Source: Cunninghamia lanceolata (lineage: Eukaryota > Streptophyta > Pinopsida > Cupressales > Cupressaceae). From it: a stretch of 64,000 bases of DNA. Both the position numbers and the translations under genes were made by a program. The notes beneath the pieces are model-generated. The model had not been told where the DNA came from. It searched no databases and was given only the letters and a program-made list of their open reading frames with translations. How positions within the stretch are numbered: the first letter of the stretch is position 1; every line of letters begins with the position of its first letter. Positions 54,976-64,000 of this stretch are shown here, in pieces. The DNA lies in NCBI GenBank assembly GCA_027924645.1, contig BSBN01001752.1, forward strand, positions 15,181,001-15,245,000, given 5' to 3'.

Positions 54976-57900
54976 TTAGTAGTTTGTTTTGTTTGTATTT
55001 TCTATCAACATTTTTCTGAGACGATTCTCTTCTTGTTTCCGTAGGATTACATACATATTTTTTTCCATGTGTTGGTATCTTTGAAATGAAAATGCAGGGA
55101 ATATTTGTAGATCTGACAAACTTCTTACTCAGATTGACATTGCTGTGAAGATGAGTCCTTGTCGTTCAGTGTTTCCAATGTCTATTGTTGCTTTGTTTAT
55201 AGTTAGACCTTGTGCTTTGTGTATTGTAAGAGCCCAAGCCATTTTCAATGGGATTTGTTGGTGGCAACCTCCTGTTACTGGAGCAATTGGAACCATTGTC
55301 TTTTCATTTATGTTCCATGCAGGTCCAGTGTACCGTTGAAACTTAACAACAACAAGTAGAGGTAGATTTGGTGGCTTGGTTTCATTTTTGTATACAATAG
55401 CAATTACTTCCCCAAGTGCACCATTGACAAGTCCAGTTGCAACACACAAATTTGTATTCAACATAACTTGTTGTCCAATGCACAATAACACCTTTGTTTG
55501 TAGTTGTTCATCATCTGAATTTGAATTTACTATGTTCCTTTTCTGCTCAGCAATGCACCGTGCTATTGGTTTGTCCAATGCTTTTAACATTTTTTTGTTA
55601 TGTTTTTCAACCAAATCATTTGTTGCAAACAAATGTACGGATGAAGAAAATGTATCTTATTCGCTGGAAGATAGTTTGTCACTATTGCGTGACATGAGCA
55701 GTTCCCAATCTGCCTGTATTGCCTCAGCATTCCTTATATTCTGAAGGAGGTTGCAAAAACTTATTTGGGAAGGCTCATCTCCTTGTTGTCGCAAAATTGT
55801 GTTCAATGTGACTACTATTTGAAAGCTTTTCCAAAGTGTTGTCCCATATGATGATCCAGCATACATTGGAATATCATGTACTGGTGGTAACTGGCCTAGG
55901 TCACCAATAAGTACAATAGAGCGTCCACCAAAGGGGCTTTGATTATGGTATGGGAATGCTTCACGTAGTCTGATGTCAATGTGTTCTAACAACCTTGGTC
56001 CAATGAAGCTCATTTCATCAATTAGAATATATTGAATGAAATACATGCTTTCTTGGAAAGTTGATAAAGCTTGACCTTGAAGAGGGTTCATCTCTTTTAT
56101 TGGTATGTGAAGTGCTGAATGAATGGTTGATGCATTGATGTTGAAAGTAGCAACACCTATTGGGGCAAGCAAAAGCAATTCCTTTTCTTTGATGGACACA
56201 TTTTTGGAGAGTGCATTTCAAATGCTATTAATCAAATATGATTTCCTTGTTCCTGCAGTACCTTGTATGATCATTAGAAGTGGAGGTTGCCTTCCACTTT
56301 GATTAGAATGGTCCACAATAATATTTAATGCATTTTGTTGCTCTAAAGAAAGCTTTTCCTTTGCAATAAGTGAGTTTGGCTCAATTTGTTCAATTTGTTG
56401 TCTTGAACGGTTAGAGTCGATGAATGTGATAGCATTCTCCATCAAGGATGGGGCAGTTGTAGTGGTAGCCCAATTGTGGGATGTGTCAAATTCTCAGTAC
56501 CCAAGCATGTCTAGTTCATCAAAGTCAACATCATTTCCTGGGTGGAGTGAGGATAGAAGTTCCCATTTCTCTGCATCAACATCTTGTATATCTTCTTGTC
56601 CATTTGACCCAAGTTCATCATCATTGTTTCTATTTGATTTTGGTGATGTGCAATCAACATGCCATGCATGGTAGCTGTTAGCCATTCCTTCCCATTGAGT
56701 GATTATATCTTCGCTACATAAGCCTATTTCTTGACTAATGTTGTGAAAAGGAAAGTATAGCAAAAGCTCACTCCAACAAAAGGACTCATACATGTCACTA
56801 TCTTTTGAAGGAATTGCAGCAAACCGTGGAGATACACGAACAATGTTTGGAATATCTCTTTTTGTCCACTTGTAGTTTGTGTGGGACTTTAAACAATTCC
56901 AGTTTCTCCTTACATCAATCGACAACAATGATTCTAATGTTGTTGGTCGGACCATATACCTTTCAATGAAGTTTGACATAGGTAGTGGACAATCTTTAGT
57001 AGAAGGCACATGACATAGGGTTTTTCTATTGACATTCAAAGAAACAAAGGAACGACTACAAATTTTTAGTGGTAGTTTTAATAGCAAGTGACAGGACTCT
57101 TGTGCACTGATATTACGATCAACAATGGTCTCAGTTACAAACTTGCGAAATGCAGTTGTAGCTAGCTTTTCTGGGTCAATATTTGTAGAGATGTGTTTTA
57201 AAAGTTGGTGATAACTTTCAGATCTACACTCTACTTTTGCTGCATACTTTGCAATATATTTTAGTACTGCATGGCGTGACAAAATAGGTTGGCAATCAAC
57301 ATTTGCATGCCAAATTGATAAAATTGCTGGGTTGTGGATGTTGACCCTATCATCATTTCTGGCAGGTAGGAATGTTGTGTGCCCAGTATCATTTGTAGAA
57401 AAAGTAGATGATGCATGCAAATCCCAAGGAGCTTTGTAACGACACAATAATGATGACCTTGTTCTCTACAAGCATGTCTGTTCACTACATTTTATGTGCC
57501 GTTGAACTCAATTCACTAACTCTGTGTAATCTGCAAAGGGGTTACATGCAAGGATTGCTGGTGTGTCCAACAAGCAAGGGTCATCATGGATGGAGTGATG
57601 CACCATTTATTCCCTTTGGCTATCTATTTTTGCATTCCATGCAGAAACATATCTACTCATGTATTGCACAACACTTTGAACTGCTTCTGGACTATTAAAA
57701 TCCATGCTTTCCATGGCAGATGCTCCTTGCAACCAAAGGAAGCCATGAATATGGGCAAATCCTCTATGTTGCCATTCATATATGTGAGATGCCATAACAA
57801 TTAGGATTAGTTTTCATAATTAAGTACTTGGTATAGGATGAAATTCAAATGATGATAAATGTTACTTACCTATACCAATAGTCTTTGGCAAGTAAGAGCT

Positions 57901-59402
57901 TCTCCAAGATCTATTCACGGAACGCTGTGAATCTATTATGCATGTATAGAGCAGTTATATGTGGATTGTTAATTATGTTTTTGATCCTCCATTGGTATGC
58001 TTGCATTGGTTCAATGGGTTGTTTGCTGGGCATTGCATTGTGTAAATCTGGCCACTTGGTATCTACTGCACTAAGTGTGAAGAACAAAGTTGGACAACCA
58101 ACTTGTATGACCATATCTGATAGCTCTCCTCTACACCTTGTCCAGAAGGGTTTTGTCCCACGTAAGTTTGAGCCAAAATGCATAAGGTGATCAGCAAGTT
58201 TATCATCAGGTAAATCCTGCATGCGAAGCCATAGGTCTACAACTGTATTTGGTACACTTTCATGAAAAAATTTCTTGAAAAAAACTGTTGTTGTAGCTTG
58301 GCTTCTATGTCACATCATAACATTTAACAAGAAATATCGGAAGCGTGGATGTTGACCAAATCTATTATCATGGTATCGCATAAGATGTACAGCATATTCA
58401 TGCATTTCAACATCTTTGATGCATGTTTGTTTGAAAAGTGCCACACCAGTAGCGAAGAGAGTAGGGAATGCTATTGCAAGCAAGCCCTCTGTGTTGTACT
58501 CATTGATTGGTGACAAAGTAATAGGAGGCCATTCCATAACATCTGTGGGATGAGGCTGGTTCACTTGTAAGAATGTACGTATTTGTTCAACCTCCCTAGA
58601 CGTTGTTGGGAGAACAACTGCAAAAGAAGAATCTTCATTTAATTGTTGTTCGACATTGTCAAACTCATTATTGTTCGTGGATGTGGAGTGTGTCGTAGGA
58701 TCCGGAATATTTGTGGAATCTTGCGAAAGCATATCTGACACATCTGTAGGAATGCAAGGCAAGCTCAAGAGTGCAAATTCATCAAGTTAGACATCTTTGT
58801 AGTATGGATCATGTGCAATCTTATACTCTAAGGCTGCAAGAACTCATGAGCGACTAACATAAAAATCATAGTTTTTATTCTCAACACTCTGTCTCCTAAT
58901 AATGATTGTCTAATTGGTTGATATGTCTAGGTAAGTATTTTGCTATAGCAGTAATGTCTTGTGGAAAGCTAATTGTATGGCCACTATATTTTAATTAGCC
59001 TCCTTGTGCATGCCTTACTTGTAGAAATGGATTGACCTGTGCTATTAACATCTCTTCTACTTGAGTAAGGTTTTTCAAAGCAAGAGGCATGCTTCCAAGG
59101 TCCATGTTATTCCATTTTGAAAAATGATTTCCTTTTTGCTCAGCACAACATCTATAGCACTTAGTCACATTGTTTGACTTTCTAACTTGAATACTAGGGT
59201 AACTCTCTAGGCAAATGGAACATGTAGGCATGATTGCTAGTTTGTCTATTTTTGAGCGGAATCGTTTTTGTGCAGCAATATACTCATATTTGCAAAATGT
59301 GTTTTGGATCATGCTAGAATAGGTTAGTGGTATAGAAACAGATGGTATTGGTAGGAAAGTATTGAATGTGTTATTGTTTAGTGTTTGAGCATTGGTTTCC
59401 AT
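54976..59402 (-). pseudogene. Helitron RepHel: HUH endonuclease and Pif1-like helicase
   Basis: From ATG 59402: a Cys-rich N-terminus (CSICLESYPS, CYRCCAEQKG), EEMLIAQVNPFLQV, VLAALEYKIAHDPYY, then the Rep core with FPTLFATG, MRYHDNRFGQHPRFRYFL, FWTRCRGELSDMV and, after a short intron near 57800-57890, the HUH motif EWQHRGFAHIHGFLWL. The two-tyrosine motif is YIAKYAAKVE. The helicase has Walker A GTAGTRKS (Arg replaces Gly), Walker B ILIDEMSF, GDLGQLPPV and a final HKAQGLTINKATID. The end is TAA near 54976. At least nine in-frame stops (for example 58995, 58310, 56494, 56218, 55657, 55129) and one frameshift near 58915 disable it. It would nick and unwind DNA in rolling-circle transposition. 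Confidence 0.92.
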
Positions 59403-61295
59403 TGAAGCATTATTTGCTGCTCATCTGGCCTTGTTGATTTCATCCTTTTTGCATGGTATCGTATCCTTCGCACTTGATTTATATGTTCTCTACTAGATGA
59501 TGTGCTAGCATTGGGATTGTTGAATCTTGAAGGACCTCTCATTTATTACAGAATGAAATGCCTGCAATGTATTACAAAAGTGTTTAGAATTTTACCTATG
59601 AAAAATGCAAACTCAAATCTTCGATAAATAATTACCCTGAGAGAGTAAGTATAACTGAAATCTACTATACAACATTGTTTAAATAACTATTAAAAATGCA
59701 ATGAGTATATAAGACTGGCCTTATCTATGACTCACCTTATACAATTATTGGTTTAATACAATATTGGAAAGTGTAGTAAATTGTACACTAAATATTTGTT
59801 TTCCTCATCATTTTAGTTGCAAGACCATTAAATCATTTTAGTTGCAAGACCATTAAAATATTTTTCTAAAATTGTGGGCACATTGGAATGATAACTTTAT
59901 TAGTTCTTTGATAAATAATTACTTTGAGAGAACATGTATAACTAAAATATAGTAGACAACATTGTTTAATTAACTAAAAAAAATGCAATGAGTATATAAG
60001 ATTGACCTTATCTAGGACTCACCTTGTATGAAAATTAGTTTAAAACAATCTTAAAAATGTAATGAGTATATAAGATTGACCTTATCTAGGGAAAATGTAA
60101 GCATCCTTGAACATGTTAGTATCAAAAATTTTAATTTTGTAAGCAATAACTAAGAGGCGGTAAACAACCATCCTCAAGAGTCCTAGAGATCAAATATAAG
60201 TTTGAAAGTTGTTAGTGACAGGCATTTGTATGAGGGAAAATGTAAGCATCATTAAACATGTTAGTATCAAAATTTTTAATTTTGTAAGCAATAACTAAGA
60301 GGCGGTAAAAAACCATCCTCAAGAGTCCTAGACATCAAATATATAGAGTACATTAATTAATGAACAAGTTCATAAACAACTAGTAATAGGTGTTAGAAAA
60401 CCAGATAATGAAATATAAGCATCCTTAAACATGTTATTATGAAAAATTATTAATTTTGTAAGCATTAACTAAGAGGCAGTAAAAAACCATCCTCAAGGGT
60501 CCTAGGCATCAAATATATAGAGTATGTTAATTAATGCACGAGTTTATAAATAATTTTATATGCAATAACTAAGAGGCGGTAAACAACCATCCTCAAGACA
60601 CCTACACATCAAATATATAGAGTACATAAACTACTAAACAAGTTCATAAACAACCAGTTATAGGTGATAGAAAACCATCCTCAAGTGTCGTATGCATAAA
60701 TTTTGCAAGCTAATTATATTGTATCATGTTAGTTTTGAAAGTAGAACAATTAAGCATATGTAAGAGGTGGTATACAACGATCCTCATCAGTTTAGTTGCA
60801 AGACAATCAAAATATTTTTCTAAAACTGTGAGAACATATGAATAAAAAATTTATTAGTTCATTATAAATATATTTCTTTAAGTAAATTGCCTTAAATGAT
60901 GAAATCATGATTTAAAAATGTATATATTGCAATAAAATTTATGATGGGATTGCAAAAATCAATTTGTAAATTAACAAAGAAAGATTAAGTATATAATTTG
61001 TTAGTTGTTTGATAGTCAAGTTAGTTGTTTGAAGGTAAAATAATGAAAGACATAATATAATACATTTCCAAACTTCAAAGATTCAAAATCCATAATTTTG
61101 AGATTTACATGCGTAATGTTGGATTATATCCATACAAAATATATTTCTAAAATAGAGTACTTTAGAAAGCAAAAAACATGAGATACAATGTAATTATTAT
61201 ATATGTTATGCATAGATGGGTAAGTAGATATTGGATGATGTTTCCAATTATACAATTGAAGACATATTTGAGATTCTATCAAGGAGGCCAACACT
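59403..61295. other. Helitron spacer between RepHel and RPA, no gene
   Basis: AT-rich, no protein pattern. The central part is a set of degenerate tandem repeats listed separately; 60800-61295 shows nothing else. Confidence 0.5.
59640..60790 (+). repeat. Degenerate tandem repeats in the Helitron spacer
   Basis: Two families. 'gcaatgagtatataaga(c/t)tg(a/g)ccttatcta' occurs near 59698, 59984 and 60058. 'taagaggcggtaaacaaccatcc' with 'tcctcaag' occurs near 60151, 60296, 60470, 60570 and, more changed, 60761, each time with 'atcaaatatatagagta' or similar after it. Spacing is irregular (about 75-290 bases), so units were expanded and deleted unevenly. Confidence 0.85.
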
Positions 61296-63105
61296 TCAAT
61301 CCATGAAATCAAGGTGTTGAAACCTTGTAATAATAGTGCTAAGTTTAAAAGCACCACAAAATTCTTCTCGTTTGATTTTTAGATTGAAGAGGAATTGGTG
61401 GGATACAACATGGCTTAGTATTTTTTCAATTGTTTGGACTTCTACTAATAATAGTTGTAAATTTTTGGCTGAAACACCAATCATTGCTTGTGTAGTGTCA
61501 CCAAATGCAATAACATTTTGTAGTTCACTCGTATGGTCTTCTAGGTCCATTTTCAGCATGTAGGTATAATCACATTCAAGAATATCAACACAACATTTTG
61601 GGCAATGCCAAGTATTGTCTATTTTTTGGATGACCTTTTTTTTGCATTTTTTATTGAGTATTGTAAGTGGGCAGGAAAGGTAGTAGAAGTTATCTAAGTA
61701 TAATTTTTTTATAGTGTATCTACCATTGACATTCTCTACTTTTCCTGAGAGGGAAATTTCACGAGCTATAGAAATAACCATTTGATTGTCAAAGATATAA
61801 GAAGTACTATATGTACCTGACAATGATGTTGAAGGCATATTGATTATCTCACCAGTGTACCAAGACTTTAATGCATGCATTTCTTCTACATCTGGGTCAA
61901 CAAGAAGTTTGGTTGCAAAAATGGTATCAATTGTTTTGCCATTCCATGAGACAACGTGACCAGATTTTACTAGAAGGACAGGAGGGTTTGTGTCTAAGCA
62001 CATTTTAGATAGTTTTTTACCATCAACATCACAATGGTGATCCCAAAGTGTGATGTCAATATTAAAACTAGACATGTCAATTATAGTAGCAGTTCGCTTT
62101 GTTATTTCATAGCCATTTCTTTTGCATATAGTGGAAGTGGGAGATATAGAGATGAGTATTCCAATAACATCAACAAGGGAATTCAAAGGTATTGATTCAA
62201 GGTCTTTGATTGTTTTGAAGCAAAAGTTGTGGGTAGGTATGTTAATGTTTATTTGATCACAAAGTGTTATTTTAGAGGATGACTAGAGGATTATCTCAGA
62301 TGGATTGGTTTTTCGATTATAGGTAGGGTTGGTTACTTTTATCTGACCATTGGATATTACATAAACCTAACCACTTTCAATAGAATTGTAGAATTCATCT
62401 GCAACATCATTAAAGCAAGTTAGATGTATTTCACCACTTCCCTCATCTATAAGATCAAAGCCAAAAACTTTCCCTTCGCCTTTGGCATTTTGAAATTCAT
62501 GAAGCGTTGACTTTTCTAATGCTCAACCCTAAATGGACCATTGTTTATGGTAAGTTGTCAATGCCTTGTTTGGAATGATTAAATCGTCTTGTAAGGAACA
62601 TGGCTGGGATGAGGATGATCCCTTTTCAAATTGAGAGCTGCTTGATGACTGGCCAATGACAGCATGTGCAAGGTAAAGAGGAGACCCAATGATGCTTGTT
62701 TCCATGCCAACCACTTTCATGGATATAATAACAATAGCCCTGCAATATCATAACATTAGAAAAGAGTCACAAATGAAAGTATGTAAGGAGAAAGGAGGTT
62801 GTCTAAATGGATGAAAGTAGGGAAGCAATTTCATACATGATTTTGTTAGAAACCTTGCAAGTATACTCTATTAGTTCAACAATAAGTCCCTTCATGAGAC
62901 TGCCAGTTGAAGCAAGGTTGTTATATTTGTCAGGAAGGAGAGCATGATGTGAGTGCATTCCATCAAAGAGTTGTAATCAGTATTTGAATCTTGTAGATTG
63001 AAAGAGGTTGATACGCTCCAAGGACAATATTTGGAGAGAAGGACAAAGATCAATTTTTCCTTCGAGAAGGTTACTTATTGCTCCAGTAGTCAATATGCTT
63101 GTCAT
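61296..63105 (-). pseudogene. RPA1-like ssDNA-binding protein gene, two exons, broken
   Basis: Exon 1 (63105-62837) codes an RPA1 N-terminal domain: LTTGAISNLLEGKIDL, ILSLERINL, LFDGMHSHHALLP, then KGLIVELIEYTCKV. A 97-base intron with GTATGA and TTGCAG borders joins in phase to exon 2 (62739-61296): a Ser-rich linker, DNA-binding fold A (HEFQNAKGEGKVFGFDL, IHLTCFNDVADEFY), fold B (NSLVDVIGILISISPTST, ITLWDHHCDVDG, VVSWNGKTI) and fold C with a zinc ribbon (CPLTILNKKCKKK, WHCPKC). In all about 570 residues, near the full size of RPA70. Five in-frame stops (one in exon 1, four between about 62210 and 62530) make it a pseudogene. RPA-like genes are known passengers of plant Helitrons and may protect single-stranded intermediates. 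Confidence 0.88.
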
Positions 63106-63529
63106 TTGAGAAAGACTTGAGCATGAGAGATGTGTCTGTGTACAAGTGGAAAGAGTAATAAGTAGTGAGGAGTGAAGGGTAGAATGTAAATAAACTTATA
63201 TAAAGTTTGACCTTTCAACTTTGATAGGCATCCTTATTTTAGATGTTAAATAAAAACAAAGCTTAGGGTTTCAATTGTTTCAAGCAAGTTTAAAGAGGAG
63301 CCTAAACATATGTTTAAGCTCATTATTTATTACTCAAACATAAATAATGAAAATAGACATAGTAATTTGAATAAACTATTTATATGGAAATAAAGAAAAC
63401 AATAGTAGGTATCCGTATGTTTTATAAAGAAGAAGTTAGTCAGAAAATATTCTAGCCAAATGCACATTATGTAAATAATATACTAGAGATTATTAATAGT
63501 TTTATATTTGTACAGCATCATATACAACT
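63106..63529. other. AT-rich, no gene; possible Helitron 5' leader
   Basis: Upstream of the RPA1-like start. No clear Helitron 5' end (TC start) or TATA box could be chosen. Confidence 0.35.
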
Positions 63530-63759
63530 CTAAACTTTTTTTTTGTCGAATCGGTAAGGATGCATAGAGCATCATAATATTTATATTAATATAAGAGTTT
63601 TTACATATTACAAAAAAGCCCTTTCTAGCTGAGATTGATACATAAAAATAATAACAAAAGGATAAAAAATATAGGCCCTATCTGGCCAAGAATACATCGT
63701 TTGACTATCGAGCAACAAGACAACCAAGAAGTATTATATCCTATAATAATCTAAACTTT
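63530..63759 (-). mobile_element. Short 5'-truncated LINE (or SINE) copy with poly-A tail
   Basis: On the minus strand about 210 bases end in ATATTAATATAAAT, a small stem-loop (GATGC...GCATC), CCTTACCGATTCGAC and a poly-A tail (poly-T at 63536-63544). This is the usual 3' end of plant LINEs and related SINEs. AAAGTTTAG (minus strand) occurs on both sides (63751-63759 and 63530-63538): a 9-base target duplication as made by target-primed reverse transcription. It codes for nothing. Confidence 0.7.
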
Positions 63760-64000
63760 AAACATTGTTACTATAGTAATGCCCAAAATATAAGATTGCA
63801 TTACATTTTATCTACATAGTTCTCAAGTTCACGTTTAATACAAGGACCGCAACCTATTTCAAATTTCTGGTTGTGGAACAATTGTATCATGAAGTTGGAA
63901 AATCCCTCTACTTGCGTGCATGTATATTGGATTTCAGCCAAAGTGTGTCAAAATGAGTTAATATCTACTTCTTGTACATTCAAATCAGCTATATTTGTCT
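63760..64000. other. No gene seen at the right edge
   Basis: AT-rich sequence without recognisable features. Confidence 0.4.

Larger units (their letters stand above)
53557..63105 (-). mobile_element. Large decayed autonomous-type Helitron
   Basis: On the minus strand the order is an RPA1-like gene, a spacer of degenerate repeats, a RepHel gene, about 1.3 kb of AT-rich 3' region, and two hairpin-forming palindromes. Plant Helitrons are rolling-circle transposons that encode RepHel and often RPA-like proteins. The 3' limit is placed at the palindromes by analogy with the terminal hairpin; a CTRR end could not be pinned down. The 5' limit (TC start) was not found and may lie beyond 63105. That RPA and RepHel belong to one element is inferred from strand and proximity. 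Confidence 0.7.

Overview
The window looks like nuclear DNA of a large, repeat-rich plant genome, most likely a gymnosperm and probably a conifer. Four things point there: a TIR domain with the 'FINHRGPDV' signature that I associate with conifer NLR proteins, U-rich introns with GT-AG borders, a 4.5-kb interstitial block of degenerate CCCTAAA-type telomere repeats, and many decayed transposons nested around very few genes. No rRNA, tRNA or CRISPR array was seen. The assignment rests on motifs read by eye; no database search was possible.

Layout. 1-1254: no gene. 1255-9788: a minus-strand Ty3/gypsy element of the non-chromodomain Athila/Tat type (5' LTR at 9412-9788, tRNA-Asp-like primer site, gag, protease, RT-RNase H-integrase). 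It carries two extra ORFs downstream of integrase and a cluster of CGTACGG words; its 3' LTR is missing. 9789-12400: AT-rich DNA. 13000-16003: the one clearly intact host gene, a two-exon NLR with a TIR domain joined to a CNL-type NB-ARC-LRR. 17116-19262: a broken gene for a Cys-rich, VWA-domain protein. 21474-21594: exon 1 of a PRMT1-like arginine methyltransferase, beside a Helitron Rep fragment (21660-22470). 23745-26313: two Ty1/copia remnants, one with a 1.3-kb 3' LTR.

26314-32200: mostly non-coding, with a duplicated 335-bp segment, a fragment of a DUF7054-like gene, and a copia-type LTR with its tRNA-Met primer site. 32337-34431: a multi-exon gene of unknown function whose last six exons are all phase 0 with intact splice sites. 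34432-36741 and 43582-46270 appear to be one older repeat, with ATCGG-type words and a 359-bp satellite. It is split by a complete 6.8-kb LTR element (36742-43576) with 2.2-kb LTRs, a 5-bp target duplication and only a broken gag. 46275-47470: a broken transposase-like gene. 48337-48609: a LINE ORF1-like fragment. 48648-53120: the telomere-like array. 53184-53520: a CATA microsatellite.

53557-63105: a large, decayed minus-strand Helitron. It has an RPA1-like gene, a spacer of degenerate tandem repeats, a RepHel gene with the HUH, two-tyrosine and Pif1-helicase motifs, and a 3' region with two 36-bp CpG-rich palindromes. A third copy of that palindrome, next to a 35-bp block of the same Helitron, lies at 32089-32192. 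63536-63759: a short 5'-truncated LINE (or SINE) copy with a 9-bp target duplication.

How the parts relate. Only the NLR gene, and possibly the 3' part of the 32-34 kb gene, could make an undamaged protein. The rest records insertion, gene-fragment capture and decay. Most breaks are single nonsense changes or 1-base slips in homopolymers, so the frames can still be followed.
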